Shown: one piece after another, positions 1-5,751 of the stretch
How positions within the stretch are numbered: position 1 is the stretch's first letter
Layout of the letters: every line of letters starts with the position of its first letter
Assembly (NCBI GenBank): GCA_030612785.1
Contig: JAUWNF010000248.1
Location: 1 to 5,751, forward strand
Direction: 5' to 3'
DNA from: Phycisphaerales bacterium
Lineage (GTDB): Bacteria > Planctomycetota > Phycisphaerae > UBA1845
DNA: 5,751 nt
The notes under the pieces: generated by a model
The model's database searches: none
What the model was told of the DNA's origin: nothing
Seen by the model: only the letters and a program-made list of their open reading frames with translations
Program-made: the position numbers and the translations under genes

Positions 1-145
1 AGGCCCGCGTTAGCAGGTGGTCTCCATCAGGCGCTCGCGCATCGACAACCCCACCATCGCCGCCAGGACGTTTTTTCCCATCGGCTTTCTCTACTCCACA
101 AGCGGTAACAATCGAGATGCCGGCTGTCGCAGCCTCAACCACAGC
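1..145. other. Downstream flank of wecB, no supported gene
   Basis: This stretch lies just past the wecB stop codon. On the minus strand it begins with a short inverted repeat, GGCTG-CGA-CAGCC, whose 3' arm can also pair with the GGCTGT directly after the stop. No run of T follows, so it is not a convincing terminator. A 23-codon reading frame (ATG at 79-81, stop at 10-12, minus strand) begins MGKNVLAAMVG but has only a distant GGAG upstream and no recognisable relative. The frame following the wecB stop also stays open to the window edge, but its codon third positions are not GC-rich as in the real genes here, so it is probably not coding. Confidence 0.4.
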
Positions 146-1246
146 CTATCCATTGTCCGGACTGGCCAGCACCTTCGCGATGCGGTCAGCGGCGCGGCCA
201 TCCCATTTCTCCAGCACCGGCGGTTTCGAGGCCGGCGCGCGCCGGCAGCGGCGGTAGGCGGACACGATTCTCTCCGGGTCCGCACCAACCAGCGTGCTGG
301 TGCCCTGGGTGATGGTGATCGGCCGTTCGGTGTTCTCACGAAGCGTCAGGCACCATACGCCCAGGATCGTGGTCTCCTCCTGCATACCACCCGAGTCTGT
401 CAGCACGACTGCGGCTCGGCTCATCAGCTTCAAAAAACTCAGGTACCCCATCGGCTCGACGATCCGCAGGCGCTGCATGCCCGCGAAGCGCTCCGCCAAC
501 CCGAGCTTGGACAGGTTTTGAACCGTACGCGGATGCATCGGGAAAATCGTCGGCAAGTCGTCTTGAATGACTTCCAGCGCGTCGGCGATGTGCCCGAAGG
601 TTTCGGCGTCGTCGCCGTTGCTCGGCCGATGGAGGGTGACCACGTTGTACCCGCCCGGCTCGAGCTCCATCTCCTCCAGAACGTTCGATTGCTCGGCCTT
701 CTCCAGGTTAGCCTTGAGCGTATCGATCATCACGTTGCCCACGAAGTGCACTTTCTCGTCGGGGACGCCCTCACGCTTGAGGTTTTCCAACCCGCTGGGC
801 TCGCTGACGAACAGCAAATCGGAGATCGCGTCGGTCAGCAGACGGTTGATCTCCTCGGGCATCGTCCGATCGAAGCTCCGCAGGCCTGCCTCGACGTGCG
901 CCAGCTTGACGCCGCGCTTGACCGCCACCAGCCCGCAGGCGATCGTGCTGTTGACGTCGCCCACCACGACGACCCAATCCGGTTGGTGCTCCTCCAGCAC
1001 CGTCTCGAATCGCTTCATGATCTCGGCGGTTTGCGCCGCGTGGCTGCCCGACCCAACGCCCAGGTTGATATTTGGCTCGGGGATATCGAGCTGCCGGAAG
1101 AACAGGTCCGACATGTTTTGGTCGTAGTGTTGGCCGGTATGGACGATGATGGGGTCGATGTCAGGATAGGACTGATACGCCCGCATTAGCGGTGCGATCT
1201 TCATGAAATTGGGACGCGCCCCGCATACGTTGATGATCTTCAACAT
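146..1246 (-). CDS. wecB: UDP-N-acetylglucosamine 2-epimerase (non-hydrolysing)
   Basis: A cytoplasmic enzyme that interconverts UDP-GlcNAc and UDP-ManNAc, supplying ManNAc or ManNAcA units for surface polysaccharides. The 366 residues match the usual family length. Visible family motifs, in order, are GARPNFMK near the N-terminus (residues 9-16; the classical form is GTRPEAIK), HTGQHYD (36-42), GDVNST (96-101), HVEAGLRS (117-124), MPEEINR (129-135), LHRPSN (205-210, where the E. coli enzyme has HRREN), PMHPRT (236-241), TDSGGMQEE (283-291) and RENTERPITITQGT (303-316). The acidic and basic residues expected at the active site (Asp97, Glu119, Glu131/132, His206, Arg11, Lys16) are all present. 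The ATG at 1246 was chosen because it puts the first beta strand and GARPN motif at the normal distance from the N-terminus. An in-frame TTG at 1321 would add 25 residues unlike the family. There is no clear Shine-Dalgarno sequence. The gene is separated from the upstream operon by 468 bp. The function is secure; the symbol wecB is by family, and the polysaccharide served is unknown. Confidence 0.93.
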   Translation of the reverse strand: MLKIINVCGARPNFMKIAPLMRAYQSYPDIDPIIVHTGQHYDQNMSDLFFRQLDIPEPNINLGVGSGSHAAQTAEIMKRFETVLEEHQPDWVVVVGDVNSTIACGLVAVKRGVKLAHVEAGLRSFDRTMPEEINRLLTDAISDLLFVSEPSGLENLKREGVPDEKVHFVGNVMIDTLKANLEKAEQSNVLEEMELEPGGYNVVTLHRPSNGDDAETFGHIADALEVIQDDLPTIFPMHPRTVQNLSKLGLAERFAGMQRLRIVEPMGYLSFLKLMSRAAVVLTDSGGMQEETTILGVWCLTLRENTERPITITQGTSTLVGADPERIVSAYRRCRRAPASKPPVLEKWDGRAADRIAKVLASPDNG

Positions 1247-1714
1247 CCGGATGGTCCGATCTGTCGTTGCGGCGGTACGCCGAATCCGGCCCGTTTGCTC
1301 TCGCGCAACCTGGGGGCACAATGGTGAAACCCGCTCATTAGCCCCCCAACAGTGCTAAATGGGCAGACTCCGTCCCCGTCAGCCGGTGTAACGCCCGCCA
1401 CAACTCCTTTTCACCACGGCACTTGCAATTGTGCCCGCATCCTGCGACCACGCCTGCATATCTTATCGGCGGCATTGAATCGCGTCTACAGCGGGAGGAA
1501 CGCTCACCGGGTCCACGCGAGGCCTCTCCAGAAGTACGGTCGAACCCACGCAGAGTTCGAGCCCACGCTCCGTAAAGTGATCGGGATTATCGGACACCGG
1601 GCGGTCGTATTTGGTATACGCCATTCGCACTCGACGGGCATGATCCGGTCGACAGCACCGGTCTGGCGACAAACCTGCGTTTGCTTTCCAATGTGGACAC
1701 GCCGGGGCTATCGA
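1247..1714. other. Intergenic region between DUF2723 gene and wecB
   Basis: A 468-bp stretch without a convincing gene. It must hold the 3' end of the HEAT-DUF2723 transcript and the promoter and leader of wecB. Near the DUF2723 stop there is a 5-bp inverted repeat (CCGGT, 7-base loop, ACCGG, 1645-1661) with no T run, so no standard terminator is visible. Other structure includes a 12-base direct repeat with one mismatch (1540-1551 and 1557-1568), a TCGAAC/GTTCGA inverted repeat (1540-1560), a weak promoter candidate (1460-1488), a 32-codon leader reading frame running into the wecB start (1240-1338), and two overlapping short hairpins (1270-1290). A 69-codon minus-strand frame (1463-1672) needs a TTG start, has no ribosome site and resembles nothing known. 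A plus-strand frame at 1576-1767 has no start codon. The composition looks like ordinary non-coding or decayed sequence. Confidence 0.6.
1460..1488 (-). promoter_or_regulatory. Weak sigma-70-type promoter candidate for wecB
   Basis: On the minus strand, TAGACG (1483-1488) is followed after 17 bp by TAAGAT (1460-1465). Each box matches its consensus at four of six positions and the spacing is ideal. It points towards wecB and would give a leader of about 200 bases. Matches of this quality occur by chance, so this is only the best candidate seen in the gap. Confidence 0.2.
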
Positions 1715-3361
1715 TCAGGGTGGAGAGGTCTCGGGGGTCACGTGGTAGATCAGCCCCGTCTTCGTAAAACGGTATCCCTTCCGCAACCAGCGCGGGAGGT
1801 ACGCCGGGTGGACGTTGACCGTGTAGACCAATCCGTCCGCCAACTCCTGGCTGATCGCCTGTTCGCTGAGTATGAAGGCATTCGCCGCCTCCCGCTCAAG
1901 CAACGGATATACTCGCACGTCATCGCGCCAGCGTCCGGTCAGTTGTAGATAATGGATGGGACGCACGGTGGTGCTATCCGCGATTAGCACGGCGCCGGGC
2001 GGGAGCATGGCGCACACCTCCTGCGCGAAGCGCTCCGCTCCGTGGTAACACGTCTTCCAGGGACGCAGAAAGTAGTCATACGTGTCGCGGTACGGTACTG
2101 AGCGTGAAACGCCCAACTGGACTCCGGTTGCTCGTGCGATGCCGGGCAGCGGCACATACACGACAACGGGCAGCGCCGCGGCTGCAACCAAGCCATACAC
2201 CCAGCGGCGCGAACGCCCCTGCAGGAAACGATCGGCCCCTTGCCCGATGACCATGGCCAGCAAAACCAGCGCCGGGATGAAGAAGGTGTACTGGTCAGGT
2301 ACCTCATAACGCACGGCCCAGACCAGGTGCACCGCCAGGAGCACGACAAGCATGATCCGCAGGAGCCGCAGCTCTCTCGCACGCAGCGCCACGAGACCGG
2401 GGACGATCAACAGCGCCGCGGGCGTGGGAAAGCTCAGCCCCAGGTACAACCCACTGGTGATCAACTGTCGGGTGTCGGGGAGGAGGTTGAGTACCGGGCT
2501 CGCGGACCTCGTGCCGAACAACGCTGAGTGCATCACCTCGCCGACACTCGCCCCCGCCGCGATCTGGGCGACGATCATTCCCAGATACAAACCCGCTCCT
2601 GCAAGCCAGGCAACCCCCAACCATGGTAGGAGAGACCAGCGCACCCTGCCGCGGATCACGAGCCACAAGGTCATTACGCCGTAACCTGCCAGGCTCAGCG
2701 CCGCCAACAGGTGGTTGCTGATGCCCAGTCCGTTGGCGAGAAACAGGACCACGAGCCAGCGTGCTCGGCCGGTCCGCGCGTACTGGAGCAGGCAGAGCAC
2801 CTCCGCGCTGAGCAACGCCGTGCTCACGGTGTACACCTCCGCCAGGGTACAGTGCTGCCAGAATGTATGCGCCACCGCCAGGGCAACGGCCCCAACCATC
2901 GCCCCCCTCCAATGACCGGTAACCAAGCGCAACACCAGAAATACGTTCGCCACGGTCACGGCCCCGAATAGCACCGACACCAGGTTGGTCTTGAAAGCGG
3001 ATTCCGCAAACGGGAGCCACTGAAACGCGAATGCCAGCAGGTAGTACAGCGGGTGGGCCAGCGCCAATCCCAAATCACCGTAAAGGTCCCCGCGCAGGGC
3101 GCGCAACTGGGCTATCCCACTATCCTGCCATAGAACCCCCGGGGACATGCTCGCCAGGTACAGCAGCAGCGCCGCCCCAAACGCCACCAGGTAGCCGCGC
3201 CACGCCCGCGATGACGAGCCACTGCGGCGTTCCTTGGTATGAAAGTGGTTAGGCCGGGGCATCACGAAAAACTCCCAGAGCCGGGAGAGGTTCCACCAGC
3301 CCCAGAAACCGGCGGCACGCGCAGCACGCAATCTCCGCGAGGACTGCTCGGATTGCGGCAT
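1715..3361 (-). CDS. DUF2723 multi-pass membrane protein, GT-C glycosyltransferase-like
   Basis: An integral inner-membrane protein of 548 residues, about 11-12 membrane segments, with a C-terminal soluble part from about residue 405. DUF2723 proteins are related to protein O-mannosyltransferases (GT-C fold) and are expected to move a sugar from a polyprenyl-phosphate donor to an acceptor on the outer face. Recognised signs are the first membrane segment (about 57-73) followed by an acidic WQDSG loop (78-82), then GLALAHPLYYLL (98-109), KTNLVSVLFGA (124-134), FWQHCTLAEVYTVS (167-180) and GLGISNHLLAAL (211-222). The C-terminal part contains LPPGAVLIADSTT (453-465) and a YLQLTGRWRDDVRV segment (471-484), typical of the family end. 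The loop differs from the common DSGE...HPPGYPLY form: Glu is replaced by Ile and the Asp-to-His spacing is longer. The start at 3361 was chosen because its ATG overlaps the stop of the HEAT gene (TAATG). An ATG at 3262 (residue 34) has a better-spaced GGGAG ribosome site and would still keep all membrane segments. Substrate and sugar cannot be read from the sequence. Confidence 0.85.
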   Translation of the reverse strand: MPQSEQSSRRLRAARAAGFWGWWNLSRLWEFFVMPRPNHFHTKERRSGSSSRAWRGYLVAFGAALLLYLASMSPGVLWQDSGIAQLRALRGDLYGDLGLALAHPLYYLLAFAFQWLPFAESAFKTNLVSVLFGAVTVANVFLVLRLVTGHWRGAMVGAVALAVAHTFWQHCTLAEVYTVSTALLSAEVLCLLQYARTGRARWLVVLFLANGLGISNHLLAALSLAGYGVMTLWLVIRGRVRWSLLPWLGVAWLAGAGLYLGMIVAQIAAGASVGEVMHSALFGTRSASPVLNLLPDTRQLITSGLYLGLSFPTPAALLIVPGLVALRARELRLLRIMLVVLLAVHLVWAVRYEVPDQYTFFIPALVLLAMVIGQGADRFLQGRSRRWVYGLVAAAALPVVVYVPLPGIARATGVQLGVSRSVPYRDTYDYFLRPWKTCYHGAERFAQEVCAMLPPGAVLIADSTTVRPIHYLQLTGRWRDDVRVYPLLEREAANAFILSEQAISQELADGLVYTVNVHPAYLPRWLRKGYRFTKTGLIYHVTPETSPP

Positions 3362-5637
3362 TAACCCTGGTAGTACTTGCGGATGATTTCGCTGGCTTTG
3401 TTGTCCGTCAGGTTCAGGGCGCCCAGGGCTCGGCTGGCCGCCGTGCGCAGGGTAAGGTCCGCCTCCTCGGCGGAGACTCCGACCAATCGTGACAACAGCG
3501 TGTCATCCAACAGATTGCCGTTGAGCTTGGCGGAGTCGGCCAACGCCGTGAAGGTGGCTACCCGCAGCGCCTCCGACTGGGCGTCGTCCAGGGCCGCCTC
3601 GGCCAGACTACGCTGCGCCGACTGCGTCCGCGACAAGGCCAATACCGCCGCAGCTTTGATGCGCAGCTCCTCGTCCTCGGCGCCGTCCAGCACGGAGCGC
3701 AGCGCGGGTTCCGCCGGGCCTATGTTCAACACCGTTCGGCCGTCCAGCCCCAACCTCAAAAGGGCATCAGTCGCCTCCCGGGCGAGGCGCAGGGCCTCCT
3801 CCGGATCCGGCAGCATGCGCCCGGATCTGGCCATGACCCCCCGCACGGCTTCGAGCAACTCGTCACCCGCGGCATCCGCGGCGACGTGCGCCATGCGAGC
3901 CTCACGTGCCGCGAGGTCCCGGGCGGTTTCGTAATCCCCCGAGCCCCGCAGCAGCACGATCGGGGTCATCTTGAAGAGAAACTCTCGGCGTAGTTCAGTA
4001 ACCGCCCGGCCCACACTGGGGCTCTCCAGCCCGGCCGAGATGAACATACCCGCCACCGTGTGGAGTTCCCGGCGTGCTCGTTCCACTGCGGTATAGAAAT
4101 CGGCGTCGGCCAGCACCTCCGCGCCGCTCTCGCGTAGGAGCTCCGTAACACGGTTCAGGTTCGTTTGGTCCGGGTCGATGACCACGAAATGCTCCGCGCC
4201 GGTCTGCCCTAGCGCCTCCGCCAGCACCGGAACAACCCACTCCGCCCCGGAGAACTGAGATTTGGGGCAGGCCTCCGCCAGCGCCAGTGCCGCCTTGATC
4301 CGCACCACCGCGTCGGGAAATAGAAGGGCCTTGACCAAGGGTTGTCCGTCACCCCGAAAACCGACCAATGAGTTCGCGCCCGCGACCGTGCGCAAAGCGG
4401 CAACGGCTCCCAAGGCCACTGGAGTGTCCTGGTCGCGGTTGGCCCGGTCCAACACCGCCAGGCAGTAGCGCGCCCCCGCGGCCCGCGAGAAGTAGACGGC
4501 CCGCGGGAAATCCACGGGGCGGGTGGCATCCGTGGCGTCCGCGGCGACTTCGTCGCTTTCCACGTCCATCCCTAGTCGGGCTTCGCGCCGGATGTTGGCC
4601 GCCAGCCACAGCGAAATCGCTTCCTCGCGCGCCGGGTCCAAAAGGAGGGCCTCTTCGGCGCAGCGCATCGCCATGATCGGTCCGTAGATCTCACGCGGAA
4701 CGACCACGGCGTCGACGAACCCCTCGCGCCAATACCAGATATTGGCCAGCGAGCGGCGGGGGTCGGCTCTCAGCGAGCCCTGCTCGTCGTAGTACTGCTC
4801 GCCCACCTGAATGAACTCCTCGGCCCCCGTCCCTCGCAAGCGTCGCCCGCTGCGCCGTGCGATCGGAGCCAAAGCTCCCTCGACCACCGCGCGGGGGTCA
4901 GCGTGCAGGTCTTTCGAGGCGAGGCATTTCTTCAGGTACGGCACCGCATGGGGGTAACCGATCTCACCCAACATGCGGATGAGGTTCTGGCGGAGGTCTC
5001 GATCCTCCACCCCCAAAGCAATCGCCAAGGGGGTGACGGCCGGCTGACCGATCTGCGGCAGGGCCCGAATGATCCGCGGCCAGAGGTCCTGGCGACTCCG
5101 GTCCATCAGCGCCTGCAGCATCCCCGGAACTGCATATTCCCCGGAATCAATCAGGCCCTGGATAGCGTGGTATTCGGTCTGAGGTGGCCCGGCGAGCTTA
5201 TCGATGTTGATACTGATTCGCCCGGGCTCCTGTCGCCTGCGGAATTCGCCTTCGCGAAGCACCTCCAAAACCCGCTTGGCTTGTTCCCCGATGGAGGAGT
5301 TGTTGATCACGGTGATCAACGTATCGACGCTCTTGTGGTCACGATCCGCGATCGCCAGCAACTCCACAGGGTCCAAAGCCGGGTGCTCCAGGAGCTGCGT
5401 GGCGAACGCGCGGGCTTCTTCAAACCTGCCCAGACGTGCATAGTGGACGAAATCCTCGAACGACGACGCCACGCTGGACTCGGCGTCCGCCGAGGTGGTT
5501 CGGTCGGTCTCGGCGGTCTCATCGCCGGGCGACTGGGCGATCGCTGCCGGAGCCCACCCGATGTAACTCGCCGGCACCAGGGCGCTCAGCAAGCACGATA
5601 CAACCGACCGGAACGGTAGATGCGCGAAAGCGTGCAT
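3361..5637 (-). CDS. Exported HEAT-repeat protein with embedded receiver-like domain
   Basis: A 758-residue protein with no recognised gene name. Residues 1-34 form a signal peptide (basic start, hydrophobic core, APAAIA before Gln35), so it is exported; no later membrane segment is seen. An acidic Ser/Thr-rich linker (about 35-58) follows. Residues about 59-135 are helical. HEAT-like repeats occupy about 155-262, with clear units around PQIGQPAVTPLAIAL and GEIGYPHAVPYLKKCL. Residues about 272-355 form a conserved-looking block with an IWYWREGF segment and a TPR-like helix pair (AMRCAEEALLLDP). An acidic linker (357-376) leads to more HEAT repeats (about 405-480), a receiver-like alpha/beta domain (about 482-602) and C-terminal HEAT repeats (about 617-745). 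HEAT arrays bind proteins, so a scaffold or sensor role outside the cytoplasm is an inference. The ATG at 5637 was chosen because it has a strong ribosome site and starts the signal peptide; a longer frame from a TTG at 5742 would include the promoter. The gene is first in an operon with the DUF2723 gene, which overlaps its TAA by one base. Confidence 0.85.
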   Translation of the reverse strand: MHAFAHLPFRSVVSCLLSALVPASYIGWAPAAIAQSPGDETAETDRTTSADAESSVASSFEDFVHYARLGRFEEARAFATQLLEHPALDPVELLAIADRDHKSVDTLITVINNSSIGEQAKRVLEVLREGEFRRRQEPGRISINIDKLAGPPQTEYHAIQGLIDSGEYAVPGMLQALMDRSRQDLWPRIIRALPQIGQPAVTPLAIALGVEDRDLRQNLIRMLGEIGYPHAVPYLKKCLASKDLHADPRAVVEGALAPIARRSGRRLRGTGAEEFIQVGEQYYDEQGSLRADPRRSLANIWYWREGFVDAVVVPREIYGPIMAMRCAEEALLLDPAREEAISLWLAANIRREARLGMDVESDEVAADATDATRPVDFPRAVYFSRAAGARYCLAVLDRANRDQDTPVALGAVAALRTVAGANSLVGFRGDGQPLVKALLFPDAVVRIKAALALAEACPKSQFSGAEWVVPVLAEALGQTGAEHFVVIDPDQTNLNRVTELLRESGAEVLADADFYTAVERARRELHTVAGMFISAGLESPSVGRAVTELRREFLFKMTPIVLLRGSGDYETARDLAAREARMAHVAADAAGDELLEAVRGVMARSGRMLPDPEEALRLAREATDALLRLGLDGRTVLNIGPAEPALRSVLDGAEDEELRIKAAAVLALSRTQSAQRSLAEAALDDAQSEALRVATFTALADSAKLNGNLLDDTLLSRLVGVSAEEADLTLRTAASRALGALNLTDNKASEIIRKYYQG
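3832..4194 (-). other. Degenerate receiver-like (pseudo-REC) domain within the HEAT protein
   Basis: Residues about 482-602 follow the order of a CheY-type receiver. A first strand FVVIDPD (484-490) is followed by a helix TNLNRVTELLRESG, then EVLADADFYTAVERARRE, a third strand MFISAGLESP (531-540), a fourth strand TPIVLLRGSGD (558-568) and a last segment HVAADAAGDELLEAV (584-598) that lines up with the usual YVxKPF...L region. By hand alignment to CheY, the second acidic residue of strand 1 is Pro489, the phosphoacceptor Asp is Ala535 (or Ser534), the Thr/Ser switch is Arg564, and the conserved Lys is Ala587. The fold resemblance is an inference; the missing residues would make it unable to be phosphorylated in the usual way. 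Confidence 0.55.
5536..5637 (-). other. Signal peptide of the HEAT-repeat protein
   Basis: The first 34 residues show a short N-region with His and Arg10, a hydrophobic core (SVVSCLLSALVPASYIGW) and an AIA motif just before Gln35, which fits cleavage by signal peptidase I. Cys15 lies inside the hydrophobic core and is not followed by a small-residue lipobox context, so a lipoprotein signal is unlikely. The mature protein would begin QSPGDE and should be periplasmic or secreted. Confidence 0.75.
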
Positions 5638-5642
5638 GCGAT

Positions 5643-5649
5643 CCTCCTC
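5643..5649 (-). promoter_or_regulatory. Strong Shine-Dalgarno site deciding the HEAT gene start
   Basis: On the minus strand GAGGAGG is followed after 6 bases or fewer by the ATG at 5637. It is the best ribosome binding site in the window and fixes this start over the longer TTG-initiated frame. Confidence 0.85.
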
Positions 5650-5660
5650 GAAGGGCCACC

Positions 5661-5688
5661 AGTATAGAACGCCCGCGGAATAGGTCAA
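5661..5688 (-). promoter_or_regulatory. Sigma-70-type promoter of the HEAT-DUF2723 operon
   Basis: On the minus strand a -35 box TTGACC (5683-5688, five of six matches) is followed after 16 bp by a -10 box TATACT (5661-5666, five of six matches). Transcription would begin near 5654, leaving a 5' leader of only about 17 bases that still contains the whole GAGGAGG site. The match and position directly before a strong start make this a convincing housekeeping promoter. Confidence 0.7.
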
Positions 5689-5708
5689 CGCGAACCCCAT
5701 CCCACAAC

Positions 5709-5724
5709 GTGTGCTACGGTGTGC
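5709..5724. repeat. GTGTGC direct repeat upstream of the promoter
   Basis: GTGTGC occurs at 5709-5714 and again at 5719-5724, exactly 10 bp apart, which is about one helical turn. The pair lies about 55-70 bases upstream of the inferred transcription start, a usual place for an activator to bind. No known regulator site is recognised and the repeat is short. Confidence 0.3.
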
Positions 5725-5751
5725 CGGGTGGAGCGATCGCAAGTAGCGGTC

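Noticed and set aside
10..81. A 23-codon minus-strand frame downstream of wecB
   Set aside because: It is very short, has no well-placed ribosome site, and the residues match nothing recognised.
17..1189. A 390-codon plus-strand open frame opposite wecB
   Set aside because: It is fully antisense to a gene with unmistakable epimerase motifs, and its protein is rich in His, Arg and Gln with no domain; such frames arise from codon bias in GC-rich DNA.
1540..1568. A GGTTCGA motif resembling a tRNA T-loop on the minus strand
   Set aside because: The flanking five-base stems do not pair and no acceptor or anticodon stem can be built around it.
1645..1661. Inverted repeat CCGGT/ACCGG as a terminator after the DUF2723 gene
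   Set aside because: The stem is only 5 bp with a 7-base loop and no T run follows.
1463..1672. A 69-codon minus-strand frame in the intergenic region
   Set aside because: It needs a TTG start, has no ribosome site and no likeness to a known protein; kept only as a note in the intergenic entry.
1352..1948. A 198-codon plus-strand open frame across the intergenic region
   Set aside because: Its second half is antisense to the DUF2723 gene, and the first half shows no domain or ribosome site.
4903..5619. A 238-codon plus-strand open frame opposite the HEAT gene
   Set aside because: It lies antisense to the signal peptide and first HEAT region, has no ribosome site and no recognisable domain.
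5638..5742. N-terminal extension of the HEAT gene to a TTG at 5742
   Set aside because: The extension would cover the promoter, ribosome site and leader, and would bury the signal peptide.

Overview
The window is GC-rich bacterial DNA with three confident genes, all on the minus strand, so transcription runs from high to low coordinates. No rRNA, tRNA, CRISPR array, insertion sequence or replication origin was seen. The organism is most likely a member of the Planctomycetota. This rests on the style of the two larger proteins: an exported HEAT-repeat protein with a TPR-like centre, and a DUF2723 membrane protein with an unusual N-terminal motif. No marker gene is present, so the assignment is an inference.

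Region by region, in the direction of transcription. At 5751-5638 lies upstream DNA with a good sigma-70-type promoter (TTGACC, 16 bp, TATACT), a strong Shine-Dalgarno sequence and a 10-bp-period direct repeat upstream of the -35 box. At 5637-3361 is a 758-residue exported HEAT-repeat protein that carries a degenerate response-regulator receiver-like domain between two HEAT blocks. At 3361-1715 is a multi-pass DUF2723 (GT-C fold, protein O-mannosyltransferase-like) protein. Its start codon overlaps the stop of the HEAT gene by one base (TAATG), so the two form one operon. At 1714-1247 is a 468-bp stretch with no convincing gene. It probably holds the end of the operon transcript and the promoter and leader of the next gene. 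At 1246-146 is wecB, a non-hydrolysing UDP-GlcNAc 2-epimerase. At 145-1 is downstream flank without a supported gene.

How they may work together: WecB makes the activated sugar UDP-ManNAc for surface polysaccharide. The DUF2723 protein is built like an enzyme that moves sugar from a lipid carrier onto an acceptor on the outer face of the inner membrane. The HEAT protein is exported to the same compartment and is translationally linked to it. A cell-surface glycosylation theme is therefore plausible, with the HEAT protein as scaffold, partner or substrate. Only the HEAT-DUF2723 link is supported by gene structure; the link to wecB is proximity alone. The most unusual item is the receiver-like domain, which lacks its phosphorylation residues, inside a protein with a signal peptide.
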